NCBI GenBank assembly: GCA_905221615.1
Contig: CAJNDT010005556.1
Coordinates: 959,779-1,023,778 of the forward strand
Origin: Symbiodinium sp. CCMP2592
Lineage: Eukaryota > Sar > Dinophyceae > Suessiales > Symbiodiniaceae
DNA: 64,000 bases
Reading direction: 5' to 3'
In this document: positions 52,359-64,000 of the stretch, in pieces
How positions within the stretch are numbered: position 1 is the stretch's first letter
Layout: every line of letters begins with the position of its first letter
The notes under the pieces: model-generated
What the model saw: only the letters and a program-made list of their open reading frames with translations
Database searches by the model: none
What the model was told of the DNA's origin: nothing
Translations under genes and position numbers: made by a program

Positions 52359-52467
52359 CCCAGAGACTCCAATACCCCTTAAATAAGGAATATACCTGAA
52401 ATTATAGTAGGATCCTTAATATGATTTAAGGAATATTCCTTAATTAAGGGATATTGGAGTCTCTGGG
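52359..52467. mobile_element. MITE family A
   Basis: CCCAGAGACTCCAATACCCC to its inverse ATTGGAGTCTCTGGG. It stands directly after the family B, CCCTAAA and 22-bp block. Confidence 0.9.
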
Positions 52468-52774
52468 TTACTAAGTCCCCTAGACCCTAAACCTTTCAGC
52501 TCAGGTAAGGATCTCTCCAGTCGGTTCGGGGAGCGGTGAAACTGTGAAGGTTCAGGGTTTGGGGTTTCTTAGGGTTTAGGGTTTAGGGACGTCGGGTTTG
52601 GGGTTTCAGCTTTTTTTTCTAAGCACCTTTTTCCGTCAGCACGGTTTCGGAAGGTCTTAAGATCAGGTGTCGGTTGCACCCTGTGTCTCAAAAGCCCTCC
52701 GGGGTTTCAGCTTTGGGAGTAAGGGTTTGGGCTTGGGCTTTCGGGCTTAAGGTGTTGGGGTTTAGGGCAGCTCA

Positions 52775-52896
52775 CTTGGAGGGGCAGGGGACTGAGTAAG
52801 TCGTTGATAAGTAGGGTTATAATTGGGGTAACTCCGTTTAGGGTACTTATATCTCTCTACATATAACCTACTTACTAAGTCCCCTGCCCTTCCAAG
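52775..52896. mobile_element. MITE family B, near-complete
   Basis: CTTGGAGGGGCAGGGGACTG to CCCCTGCCCTTCCAAG. A 122-bp hairpin. Confidence 0.88.
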
Positions 52897-54322
52897 CAGG
52901 GCATGGGATGCACAGCTTGAGGTCCAAGACAAAGAACTCAAGAGGCATGGTCTTCGGGCCCTCAGCAAGGGAATCCTCCTACCAAATTCATGCTATGACC
53001 CTTGCGGGCGATTGCAAACCTCAGAACGATCGGTTTCCACCACACCGGACCAACTGCCCAAAAGGCCATTCATAAGACCAGAAGCCCGGAACGTGCAAAA
53101 CTGTCCTCGCCCATGAAGCCCTCGTCGAGGAGGATCAAAGCGAACATGATCTGCATGGCCTTAGAGTACCACAACCTACTTGTTGTAGGCTCCTTATTCC
53201 TTCGTTCTGAACCCTAATACGAACTTCATAGAGGACCCCTACATATCAAAAGGTAGATCTCTGGTAGTTTACGGTAGATCTACTCACCGCAAGAGATCGA
53301 CCGAAGAGACACCGAAAGCATCCCTCAAGCATAAACCCCCCGAAATCCCAGCAGCACGAAAACGAGCAACTAGACAGAGTAAGAAACAGCATCCCACAAA
53401 ACTCCAACAGAACTCCAAGCGGCACAGTTCACTCAGATCCGAAGCTTTGCCCCCTAAACCATAAACCAGGAAGAGGAAACCCTAAGCCGCACCCAACACC
53501 ATCCTTATATCAAAGTACCCTTACAGATCCCTTATAGACCCCTTTAAGGATCGCCTTTAAAGGAACCCTCTAAGGCCCCTATATCAACCCTAAACCCTAA
53601 ACCCTAAACCCCAACACCATCCAAGCGGCACAGTTCACCAGCAGCAGAACCACAGCGTAGACCATGTCAAAGCGGCCAGCACGCACGAGGCCGATGACCA
53701 TCGGGATGCTCCAGGCGGATTCCTGGGAACTTGGAAGGGGATGCCTCTTGGAGGGTTGAGTTTCCGGTACCCCAAACCCTAAAGCCCTAACGCCCTAAAC
53801 CATAAAAGTCCTAAACCCTAAACCCTAAATCCCCAAACCCTAAAGCCCCATCAAACCTTATAGTCCCATGATCCTTCAAGTAGTGGACTGTACTTAGGCT
53901 TAAGGGTTTACGGTTTAGGATCTAGGCGGATTCCTGGGAAGGGGGGCTGCCTTCGAAGGGTTGGGGTCGAGGGTTCCCTAAACCCTAGAAAGCCTGAACC
54001 CCAAACCCTTTCACCCTGAAACCCTGAAACCCTAAAGCCCTAAACTCTAAATCTCTAAAGCCCTAAACCTCAGATCTCTAAACCCTAAAACCCTAAAACC
54101 ATCAACCCTAAAAACCCGAAGCCCTGAATCGAGAGGTTGGAACTTTGGTTTGAATTCGAAGCCTTAAACTAGTATCCTGCTGCTTTAGGGGTGTGGCTTT
54201 GGAAGTAGGATTTGGAGACGACTGCCTGGATGGTCTGTATTTAGTTATGGGTTCAGGGTTTAAGGGTTTAGGGTTTGGGTTTTTAGGGTTTCGGCTTTTA
54301 GGGTCCAGGATCTATCTTAAAT

Positions 54323-54425
54323 CTTAGTTGCTGAGTTCCTAAGCCCCAAAAGAATTTACACTTTCAGTTTTATAGTGGGTAATATTATCCCAGAAAGTGT
54401 AAAGCGCATCCACTCAGCTACTAAG
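54323..54425. mobile_element. MITE family F
   Basis: CTTAGTTGCTGAGTTCCTAA at the left and ATCCACTCAGCTACTAAG at the right. The inner palindrome is less perfect than in the other two copies. Confidence 0.83.
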
Positions 54426-54924
54426 ATATAGTTACTCCGTTGCTCATGACTGTCGGCTTAGCGATGAGCTTGGAATTTGAAGTCTGTGCATGGGTGTGTG
54501 GGTTAAAGACAGGGTAGAGCTCTGCTGATTTCGGTTTCGGGCCGTGGCAACTTCCCAGAGCCAGTAACCACTAGCTGCCCCAGCACAAGACACGCGAGAG
54601 TTCTGGGTTCTTATCCTTTCCGAGAACCCGCCACTAAAAATGCAGCCATTCAGACAGCTCCTCAGATGAGGATAGCAATATGACTTTAGCATTGGCATAC
54701 AGAAGGCCGCAGGCAGTGTTGCCTGTAGGGTTGTATTCTAAATTCAGGTAGGACCAGCCCCAGCTGCAAAAGAGCATGGTCCCCGCCCCCGGCCACCCTC
54801 TCCCTCCCCCAACCCTACCTCGAAACTCACGGAGATCTCCTCCATCTCTTCCGTATCCTCCACCTCCTGGTCAGGGGCTGCAGGGGAGTCTTTGTAGAGA
54901 CTCGGCAGTGCAGCTAGGAAGCCT

Positions 54925-55140
54925 CTGAAAACCCTAAAGCCCTAAACCCAAAAACCCTAAACCCAAAGCCCTAGACCCTAAACCCGAAGCCCTAAGCGCT
55001 AAACCCTAAAACCCTAAACCCAAAGCCCTATGCCCTAAACCCTAAAACCCTAAAACCCTAAACCCTAAGCCCTAAACCCCTAAAACCCTAAACTCGAAGC
55101 CCTAAACACCCCCCGTAAAACCCTAAACTCGAAGCCCTGA
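54925..55140 (-). repeat. Dense CCCTAAA-type array with AAACCCAAAGCCCTA variants
   Basis: About twenty degenerate units of CCCTAAA, CCCTAAAA and GAAGCCCTAA, including the tandem phrase AAACCCTAAACTCGAAGCCC twice. Confidence 0.88.
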
Positions 55141-55439
55141 CTCTGAGATCTGGGCCTCTGGGCAGTTGCGTTAGGACGGAGACCTGAAAGGCTCCATAAG
55201 CCCTCGCGGACTCGGAGCTCACAAAAAAAATAGAACTCTGCAAAAAAATGAAACACGAACCACGTCATAAACATCTTACACAAACCTGTCGAAAAAAACA
55301 TCTAAAAACTCCAAGAAAAACCCTAGAGAAGCCTCTAAGAAGCCCCCTTGCCAACACCCCTCCTGTCGGCCTAGACCAAGATCATAAAACCCTACGGCGA
55401 CCCCTTTAAGAACAGAAAAGGGCAACTGCCATCGAAGAA

Positions 55440-55562
55440 GCGCTGAACCCTACAAACCCTAAACCCCTAAACCCCTAAACCCTAAACCCAAAACCCCAAA
55501 CCCTAAACCCTAGACCCTAAACCCTAAATCCTAAACCCTAAATCCTAAACCCTAAACCCCTC
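55440..55562 (-). repeat. Longest CCCTAAA array in the window
   Basis: About sixteen units, mostly CCCTAAA with a few CCCTAAAT, CCCCAAA and CCCTAGA variants. Interstitial, with ordinary sequence on both sides. Confidence 0.92.
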
Positions 55563-55675
55563 CAACGAGAGGCGCCTCGACCGGAATCGTGGTGGCGTCA
55601 GGCGAGGCGCAGTTGTTGGTGAAGTTTGAGAAGTTACCTTGGATCGATTTAGAGTTTTAAGGTTTAGCCCAGATC

Positions 55676-55757
55676 TTCCAAAATAGGAATATACCTTAAA
55701 TGATATTGCAGATCCTACTATAATTTAAGGTATATTCCTCAATTAAGGGGTATTAGA
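55676..55757. mobile_element. MITE family A, outer ends eroded
   Basis: AATAGGAATATACCTTAAAT to AAGGGGTATTAGAATCCCC. A detached arm (TATATTCCTTAATTAAGGGA) recurs at 55806-55830 after 22-bp-type repeats. Confidence 0.7.
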
Positions 55758-56789
55758 ATCCCCTAAACCCCATAGATCCCCTATAGATCCCTTAAAGGAA
55801 CCCTTAGGTATATTCCTTAATTAAGGGATTGTGGTAGATCTGAGAAACTTTCATTGGCGGCTTCAGGGCTTTAGGGTTTGCGATTTAAGGTTGAGGGCTT
55901 TAAGTTTTGGGGCTTCGGGGTTTAGGGTTTAGGGTTCAGAGTTTAGGGTTTAGGGTTTAGGGTTTATTTGGGGTTTCGGCATTAGGGCTTAGGAAACTAA
56001 AAGTTTAATTGAGAGCTTTCCGTTAGGATTCTGCGGCTCTCAGATTTAACAACAACCCCGAATGCGAAAGCCCACGTCTAGGGAGGGTTGCAGAGACCCT
56101 AAACTCTTGGGATCAGAAGCCTGGGATTAGCTTTGAAGTGCTTTGGCTTCTTGCTGTTGAACTCAGAAAGCTCCTCTGATACCTTGAACTTAAGCCCTTA
56201 CCCTTAAGCCCCTAAGCCCTAAAACCTGAACTTAAGCCCTCAAGCCGCAAAATCCCAAACCCTACCTCTCCCCAAACGGGCTCCCAAACCCTACTCTCCC
56301 CAATACGGGGCCAGGCGTCTGTGCTTATTGGAGTTGGGCTCGCCGTCCGAAGCCACCTTCCAAATGGAGTTCCGAGTGCTCTTCTCGCCAGGAGCTCCTG
56401 TGGGGCTAGTTTGTGAAATGTTGTCAGGGTGTAAGGCCCGGGGTTCAGGGAGTAACTAAACCCTAAACCCTAAACCCCTACAGTAAACCCCAAACCCTAT
56501 AAAGTTCAGAGTGCTTAGCGTTCAAAGGTTACGGTTTAAGGGTGTAAGGCTTAGGGCTCAGGGTTCAACGTGCAGAGCTTCGGTTTTTTTTGCTGATGTC
56601 CTGTTGGTCGGAAGCTTAGGGTTTAAAGGTTAGGGTTTAAGGGTGTTGGCTGCTTAGGCGGTTGCGGGTTTACAGTTTCGGCTTGGGGCTCAGACTTGAA
56701 GTGGAAAAGATGCTTTACACAGATGTTTTCGAGGGTTTAGAGTTTAGGATTTAGGGTTTAGGGGTTTTAGGGGTTTAGGGGTTAAGGGT

Positions 56790-57360
56790 TTAGGGTTTCT
56801 TTCCACCGCACCGTTTGTCACCACATAGCAGGGTTGAAACTTGAGGGTTTGGAGAGGTGGGGCTCTTGATGAAGAACGGATCTTACAAACCGTCGTAGAG
56901 ATCTCTTGATAGACTCTGAAGTCTGCTGAAGTCTGGAGACATGTAGGGATTTGAAACGAAGAGGATTCAAGCGTGGGATAGAGCTGACAGACTGAATACG
57001 AAGACATGACATGACTAGGACTGGTGTATGCTTCATATCTCTGGAGCATTGAACCCTGGAAGCCTTGCTGAAACTTGGGTGTGGTGTTGAGGCTCTCATT
57101 TTGGTTTTAGGACTGGCTGAAGTTACACCTCGTGATACGGAGCTTCCCCTGCAGGAATTGCAAATGTCCTGAAGGGCGCTTCTCTCACGAAGCACTCGAA
57201 ACTGCGATGGGGAGCCACAAGCGATACTGTAATACAACAGTCTGGGAGGCCCAATCCCTGAATCAATAATCCAGAAACAGAGACGGCACGAACGCGGGTA
57301 CATAGAAACCAAAGCCACTAACCAAAAGCCAAGCCTGATACCAAGAGAGCGGTACCGAAT
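56790..57360. other. Island free of telomere motifs inside the mosaic, content unknown
   Basis: About 570 bp without TTTAGGG or hairpins. A minus-strand frame of 166 codons (56818-57318) covers most of it, rich in Ser/Arg, with no recognisable motif. It could be a former exon or unique DNA carried in. I do not call a gene. Confidence 0.4.
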
Positions 57361-58419
57361 GAGACAACCCTAAACCTGACATTCTAGACCCCAAACCCTA
57401 AACCCTGAACCCTAAACCCTGAACCTGAAATTCTGGACCCCAAACCCTGAACCCTAAGCCCTGAACCCTCAACCTGGACTTCTGTCCTGATTGGACCGAA
57501 CCCTCAAAGGTCCTGCTCCCTACTAAAGCCGAAACCTTATCACAACAGGCGAAACCTAGGCCGCGAAACTTTAAGAACCGCAACAGAACACAAAACCCAA
57601 AAACCCCAAAACCCCAAGCCCTAAAGCCCTCAAGTCCCAAAGCATTAAAACCGCAAGCCGAAAGCCCTTGTCCTTACCTGAAACCTAAACGTCCTAGCCC
57701 CAAATACCCCCCAAAAACCGACGCCAAGCGGCCCCTTGCTAGCGGTCTCATCTCCAGGGCGCCCAGGCGCGTGTTGATGCTCTGAAGGTCGCTTTGGACC
57801 TCTTGGCGGAGCCTCCGCGCCGGCGGGAACTTTTTTGGTGGCATCTAGAAAGGGCTCGAAATTTCTTTGGAAGTTTGTGTATGACGACTGACGACCAAAT
57901 CCGGCCATCCCCTGGGATCCCTTAAAGCAAACTCCAAAGACAAAACTCGTCGAACCGCAGAGACCCGAAAGCCATGGAGCCAGCGACCCAAAGGACCCTA
58001 ACTTAAGGCCCACACCCCGAAACCCCAAACCGAAGGCTGCTACGTTGATAAGCCCAAAGTTCGAGACTCGGGCATGAAACCCCGAACCCTTCCAGCGCTC
58101 TTTCAGGAAGCCTAGTAGTAAGATATGAGCACCCCCAAAAAATAGGAACTTCCTGAAACCCCTCAGAAAACCTCCTACATCCCCCCCCCTTTAAGGAGCC
58201 CCCCTTTTAAGGAGCCCCCAACTTCCAAGGCTGAAGCCGGGGCCGAAAGCCGAGGAACTGGGGTAGATTAGATTACGATTACAGGAAGGAGCCCCAAACA
58301 GTTTAGGGTTTAGGGTTTAGGGTTTAAGGTCATGACCCAGGCCTCATAAAACCCCTTTCAGGAGCCCCTTAAGTTTCAGGAACCCCAAAACAATAAGGGA
58401 GTGACTCAAGCCTCTAATT

Positions 58420-61400
58420 ACACTAGCCGAAGGCCGGGGGACTGCAGGAGCTCCCAACGAAGATCTTTCACCGACTCGTCGTTCTGGGCTTTCTGAATCT
58501 CCAGCCGAACCTCCTCGCACTCTGGAGGGCTTTAAGGGCTGCAGGAGGGCTTTGGGGCTTTAGGTCTGAGGGCTTTAGGGCTGTAGGGATCTGTAGGGCG
58601 TTATAGGGTCTTAGGGTTCAGGGATTGTGAGGTCGGTTTAGGCGATATGGGGGTTGGGACGTGTTCCGGATTTGTGGCTTGGGGTTTCGAGGTTTTGCCT
58701 GTAAAGTTTCTGCAGATCTTTTCGGTCCTATAGGCAAACAAAAGCTGCAGCAAGCGTACATGGAAAACGTCGATGCTGTCGGTGCTAGGAGAGTGCCCTC
58801 CGGTGTAGAATGGTTTAGGCTTTCAGGGTCTGAAGATGTCACACTACCATAGCAGATCATGCACCTTACATCTCTTGACCACAGTTCTGTACTTTGGGCG
58901 GCGGGCCGTTAAGGTCTCGGATAGCTACGGGAGAGCTGGGGAGGACTTCGGTGAAAGCCTAGTCATTGCGGGAATACTGACCCTTAAACATTGAACCTAA
59001 ACACCGAAAGCCTGTGCTTGTAGGTCTCGGCAATCCTTGCTCGGACCCTGTCGGAATCTTAGGTGCTACGAGGGCTTAGGGCGGAAAAAACATTCCGGAG
59101 TTTCGACTGTCAAGCAACACTCGCGAACCAACTTCAATCGTGGAGGGTTTGGGAGGCGGCGGGCTCGGGTTTCATGGCACCCCGAAAGTCTTTCTAGCGA
59201 CGAGATTCCTCTGTGAAGTTTTATTTCAAAACAAGTTCGGGACCTCGAACCGCAAACTCCCCTTACCTTGATCGTCATTCTTTGAAACCCTAACTAACCC
59301 AAGAGTCTAAGAGCCCCAAACACCCCAAATGCCGGGCTCCTGCCGCAGCAGCTCCCACAACTGCTCGTCGTTCGTAAGCGTTGGGGTCGGCATGCCGCTA
59401 CAACACTATACACGTCTACTTTTGCAGCGGACCCTGACCCCAACGGACCAAGCTACAGACACTCTCGGGTTGATAGTGCCTACGTCCGATATGACTGAGA
59501 CGATTGCGGAAGAATGCGAATTGCTTATCTTCTTGGGTTTTGTGGGCTTTCCCAGCCACCAGCACACCGACAGACTGCAAGCCTAGCTAAACCCTCCTCC
59601 AGAGTTCCATTACATCCAATCCCAAACCTCCGTGATTCTCAACGTCCCAGTCGAAGCTCACATTACATCTCCAGCTGCCTAAAACCTTTTGCAACCCTCA
59701 TAGCCGCCCTGATTCGCCTTTTTGGGACTCTCATAGATCCTAACTTCTCTGCACAGGAACCTCAACACGAAAGGCTGCCATCGGAGCCAACATGCAGGAG
59801 CTGCAGCTTCAGGATTCGACGCCGTCTACACTCTAACTATCTGCATCTGCATATATCCGCATGACCGCACAGCCTTCTGATTTAAGACCTCTGGCCTAAG
59901 ATTGCACTTCATGGCACACGGCCTGGGACAGTCACGGGTCCAGAATTGAAGGAAGATGAGCATTAACGAGGACTTGTTCGGACTGGTTTTAAGGAAACCC
60001 GGGTAAGTTGGATCTTGAAGTCGCAATCAGTGGAAGTGGCCTCGGAGTTGAGCAGCCCAGCGTGGTCTGACGACATCTTTCGGAGGCTTCAGGGGTCTGT
60101 TGCTTCAGCCACTCAGCTCGCAGGCTGGGTTGACTGTAGTGTAGCCTGCTCACAGACTTCAAGCTTATGGAGATCATACAGTCAACTATCTCAGGTACAT
60201 CCTCAAGCTCGAACACCGGGTCCTAAGGAAAAACGAAGATGAACAAATAAAACCTCGGAAAGAAACGTACTATCAGTATCAACAATGTCCAACCTTTCTT
60301 TCATAGGCCCTGAGTTGTCCTTGAAGGCGTGCCCCCAAAACCGTGACTGGCGAAGCCGCCGAACCTCCACCTCAAAAGCTCCCTAACCTGCCTGGAACCA
60401 CCAGAACCTTGAACCTTTCAGATGCCTGGAAAGCGTATGGCCCATCGCGCCGAAGATTAAACACACGCAAACAAGCAGAAACATCCAGAAACAGATCTTA
60501 CCCCGCACAATGTCCTTCGGTGCTCCGTGGAATCAGCCATGGCGTCGGCCGCAAGCATCAAGGCTTTTCGCGGAAGTGACGTTCTTCGGCTCTGGCTTCG
60601 GATGGGAGATTTTGGGGTTCAGGCTGGAGTCACGGGCTTCCAGTCTTCAACGTCGTGAGCCGTCCGTCCGCAGCAAATTGCAAGCAAGCTCTGCAGTGCA
60701 GACACGAGGATGTTGGCGTCGGATGTTGGCTGTTTTGGGCGGCGCCTCCCGTCGAGCCGCAATCCGCGGTGAAACGAATCCTATACTTGAGGCAGGTTGC
60801 AAGGCAGACGCTGAACTCAGACCTCATCGCAACCCAAAGCTGAAGCCAGGACTAAACCCCCGGAGGGCACTAGACCAATGTCAGTATTAGTCAGTGGACA
60901 CCATGGTACTCTGCTGAGGTTTCGGATATCTTGCTGATGCATTACATGCAGTCGGAGCGCACACGTCGAGGGTAAACCGCCACATGTCCCTTGCTCTCAA
61001 GACTGCACTGTGCGAACTCCCAACTGTTTCATGGCTTGGAAGGCAGAATCAGGCCTCTAAGACCAAAAAAACCGACTCGGGGTGACACTGCGTCGTCGAC
61101 TGCGTCGGTTCCTGTCCTCCGCCCTCAGCTCCAAAAGGCTCGTCTTAGACATCCGCGTGGCTCTGACCATGGCTCTGAGCTGCTGGCTGCAATGTCAGAA
61201 AGGGCCGGTCTTTGACCGCAACCTTCATAACCTGCACGGCAGAGGAAGCTGCAGCGATCCGACAGTTTCACTCCAAGCTGGCTAAAGACAGAAGTAAAGC
61301 TAGTGGACACAAGTCGCCGCTCCAGCTGTGGATCTCAGCTTCCCATGATCCCCCCAAGGCACGCTTCGTCCCGCTTACTTGTCCCACCTCCAAAATTGTC

Positions 61401-61940
61401 TGCGTAGATGGCTTAAATCAGGACCCTCAAGGCACCGAGGCTCTTGAGAGCCCTCCTGCCGAGTTATTTCCCCATGCGCAAAGGTTGCGCCTAGATTCGA
61501 TGGGCCGTCGCGGCGACACATGCTATCATCTCCCCTGGCCGAACACCCTTTGGACACATGAAGATTCAACTTAGCTCAACCTCTCCAGCATTTCGTGGAG
61601 GTGCTGGACACTTCGCAGCTTTGCCTGGGGCTATGCCATCTGTGAGAGCCAATGCTAGATTGAAGGTGAAATGCGGATCCCGTGAGGACGAAAGTGCTGG
61701 GCTGCACAAATCGTTGTGCATTCCAGGAACCCAATCGCCCAGGACGAGGGCAGCGAAAAGTGTAAGTATGTGTGTGTGTGTGTGGAATTCCTGTGTCTAA
61801 GGAAGACATCTTCTCCGACAGTCCTGTAATGCATATACGAGAATGCAGGGGATGCAGGGGGCCGCAGGCTTACCATCGGAGCTGCGGCCAACGAAGACCT
61901 CCGACGGTAAGTGTGAAAACGTACCTGCTGAAAACAACCA
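58420..61940. other. Region without telomere motifs or hairpins, no supportable gene
   Basis: Composition is more balanced than in the mosaic, and only short frames (under 130 codons) occur on both strands. The best, at about 61212-61574 on the plus strand, has mixed composition but no ATG start and no motif. Exons split by introns cannot be excluded. Confidence 0.5.
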
Positions 61941-61948
61941 TATCTCTT

Positions 61949-62057
61949 CTGAAGACTTTCTGTGGAGATTCTGAATGCAAGCTTCTGAAGACTTTCTGTG
62001 GAGATTCTGAATGCAAGCTTCTGAAGACTTTCTGTGGAGATTCTGCATGCAAGCTTC
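61949..62057. repeat. 36-bp tandem repeat, three copies
   Basis: The unit opens CTGAAGACTTTCTGTGGAGA and closes TTCTGAATGCAAGCTT. Copies start at 61949, 61985 and 62021 and are nearly identical. The period is a multiple of three, so frames stay open. Confidence 0.93.
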
Positions 62058-62289
62058 GTATGCCTGCTCGAAGAGCGTACACTTCGAAGCACAATTCGAA
62101 GCGTGAAGAGAAATGATGGCAAGACAACCAGCTCAGACTGGGTATGTGTGTGAATCCCGGTAGTAATTCTGCCAAAGCGCTGCCGGACCCTCGGTCTGCG
62201 GGGGGCATGATGAACACACCCTGAGTCCCTGGTCAGCATTCTGAATAGTGGACTTCAGTCTACTTCTAACGCTGAATACATTCGAACGC

Positions 62290-62410
62290 TGAGATGTGGA
62301 TTCCACCGGCCGATGAATTCCTCCGAACGATGAAGACATATGAATACATCCGAGTGATGAAGACTTCCGATTGATGAATACCTCCGAACGATGAATGCGC
62401 TGAAGACTTT
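62290..62410. repeat. Degenerate GATGAA repeats
   Basis: TCCGAACGATGAAGACAT, TCCGAGTGATGAAGACTT and CTCCGAACGATGAATGC recur at about 25-30 bp spacing. Related words (GAAGACTT) link it to the 36-bp repeat. Confidence 0.75.
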
Positions 62411-62624
62411 CTACGCTGACTAATCTGAAGTCCACCTCTAGAGACTTTCCTGCAGTCCCCATCCCATTCGGCCTGGTAATGTAACTATTGCAGAGGCGGT
62501 GTGTCAAAATTCGGAATCAGGCCGTCCGAAAAGCTCTGACACACAAGTAGGATGATGCTGCCGATGCTTTAGTAGATTCGAGCGCTTAAGTTGATGATGT
62601 CTACTACTAATGCGTCTCCTGAAT

Positions 62625-62930
62625 ACCACCTCTGAAGACGCAAAAAATGGTGTTTTGGGTGTTGGTATTCGGTGAAGACCGCCAAGCTGCTATGATGAAA
62701 GGACTATCTTTATGTGTGTTTTACCAGATGATGTATCCATTAATGTGCCTCCTGAAGACCGCCTCTTTTGGCACTTGAAGATGGTGTTTGAAATGATGAT
62801 TTCGCTGAAGGCCTCCAAGCTGCTACATTATTGTGCCTTCTGAATACCACCTCCTTTGGCACTTGAAGGTGGTGTTTGAGATGATGTTTTCACTGAAGAC
62901 CGCCAAGCTGCTAGTATGAACCGGTTCTAC
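62625..62930. repeat. Long degenerate tandem repeat of about 100 bp, three blocks
   Basis: Each block includes GACCGCCAAGCTGCTA or CTCCAAGCTGCTA, then CTCCTGAAGACCGCCTC or TTCTGAATACCACCTC, then TTTGGCACTTGAAG and GGTGTTTGA. Blocks lie at about 62625, 62745 and 62840. Confidence 0.75.
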
Positions 62931-63239
62931 CGGGATCGTGTGTGTGCAACTCCTGTATCCAAGGGTTTTGAGTCTCTAAAGCTTCTGCACTGATGCATTG
63001 TATTGGAAGAAAAGCAAGGAGTTGAATATCTAAAGCCTCTGTGTCACTGCATTGTATATGAAGAGAAGCAGGGGGCTGGCAGCCTATTCCGTGATGCCAG
63101 CCAACGAAGCTAGCGGAATGGGTGGAAGGAGCTATGGACGCATAGCTCTGTACCTGCAGTCGCACTCGCTGATCGATTTGCATCTTCAGTTTTATGAGCC
63201 TTGAGTCCAAAACATTCAATTGTATCGCTCATCTACTGT

Positions 63240-63263
63240 ATATACATATATATATATATATAT
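63240..63263. repeat. Short TA microsatellite
   Basis: A run of about ten TA units between TATACATA and GTCTTTGAG. Confidence 0.85.
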
Positions 63264-63489
63264 GTCTTTGAGATGAACCTGGACCAAACGAAGATTTCTG
63301 AGGCCTCTGTATTCGAACTCAAAATAATCCAGATATGAAGATTTTGCAGCGAAGCAAGAAGTATCAAAAGGAAGTGTGAAAGAAACACTACGAGACAACC
63401 GGCAGAGACCGGATTTCCACGTGTGTCTTTCGGCTGGTAATTCTGACAGAGGGCCAGTCGTGATGGTTGCAGATGCGAGCCCTCCAAGT

Positions 63490-63850
63490 ATACCCAGGAC
63501 ATCCGAATTATTCCCAAATGAAGAGATTCAATTCTGGTTTGCAACCAGACTGCTTTGCAAAGACCCAATGCTCTTTAAAGGGTAACGCAATCCCAGGTAT
63601 ACCCCTGCCAGAAAGCACCGAAGCATCTCTGATATGTCTGTTCGCAGGTGTATCAGACTATTGTATCATAGCATACCCAAGAAGGTCCAATCATACCCAA
63701 GGTCATTCATTGAGAATGATCACCCAAAGATGATCCATTGTATTGATAGCTTTCTGCTGAGCAGTTCCCAAGCTGATCCAACGCTCTATGCGATCCGAAT
63801 TATACCCAAGCTGGTGATGACATCCGAACTATACCCAAGCTGAAGATGAT
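63490..63850. repeat. Dispersed ATACCCAAG repeats
   Basis: CATCCGAATTATTCCCAA, GATCCGAATTATACCCAAGC and CATCCGAACTATACCCAAGC, together with TATACCCAGG, CATACCCAAGAAGG and CATACCCAAGGTC, recur at irregular spacing. Possibly a decayed 30-bp satellite. Confidence 0.7.
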
Positions 63851-64000
63851 GATCGTCCGTTCGCCACCCAACAAGCACCCAGCGTCCGTAGGCCTTTAAG
63901 GCCTGTGCGTTTGTAATGTGATAAAAAGTTGATGTTCCAATAGTAGTTATAATCTTCATCATCATCAAATGCTGTAGCCTTCGTGACTAGGTTTCGATCG

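Noticed and set aside
61212-61574. 120-codon plus-strand frame
   Set aside because: No ATG start, no motif, and several overlapping frames of similar length; not enough to call a gene.
1-64000. Dinoflagellate spliced-leader genes or relic leader sequences
   Set aside because: I looked for the GTAGCCATTTTGGCTCAAG leader on both strands and did not find a convincing match.

Overview
The window looks like nuclear DNA from a dinoflagellate, most likely a symbiodiniacean or close relative. The reasons are the plant-type telomere motif TTTAGGG scattered through the sequence, a very large single-frame Copia-type retrotransposon carrying extra domains of the kind I associate with dinoflagellate Copia elements, a one-strand gene cluster, and an extreme load of short palindromic elements. 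This is inference from sequence character. No rRNA, spliced-leader gene or other taxonomic marker is present, so no species is named.

Layout. (1) 1-8.1 kb is ordinary genic DNA without telomere motifs. Three minus-strand coding regions lie here: a two-exon gene of unknown function (5311-7528), a basic-tailed unknown protein whose frame is broken by an 8-bp tandem duplication (4207-4946), and a Trp/Lys/Asp/Glu repeat protein (2472-3047). AT-rich microsatellites separate them. (2) 8.1-11.4 kb is transitional: a 9-bp GC-rich minisatellite, a degenerate repeat and a long stretch saturated with the pentamer TAAGT/ACTTA. (3) 11.4-58.4 kb is a mosaic of short TTTAGGG/CCCTAAA runs and small inverted-repeat elements of about 80-130 bp. 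I count at least sixteen terminal-repeat families and roughly sixty copies, many nested or interrupted. Minisatellites of 22, 30, 51, 56 and 57 bp also sit here. No convincing host gene was found. (4) A Copia-class LTR element (18095-26724) is inserted into a telomere-like run in this mosaic. Its two 223-bp ends look identical, it has a 5-bp target duplication and one long open frame, so it looks whole and young. (5) 58.4-64 kb loses the telomere motifs and hairpins and holds short tandem repeats built on GAAGAC, GATGAA and ATACCCAAG words, again with no gene I can support.

The most interesting points are as follows. The Copia polyprotein carries an Fe(II)/2-oxoglutarate dioxygenase-like domain upstream of the integrase. 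A second-frame ORF of 317 codons, with SAP-like and DUF3820-like sequence, overlaps the polyprotein frame. In several hairpin elements the arms or loops are interrupted by telomere-like repeat, as if breaks at hairpins had been healed with telomere sequence. A composite block (hairpin element, CCCTAAA run, 22-bp repeat) recurs at several sites.

Limits. All calls are by eye. Coordinates of repeats and palindromes are good to a few bases at best. Exon boundaries are provisional, and no homology search was run.
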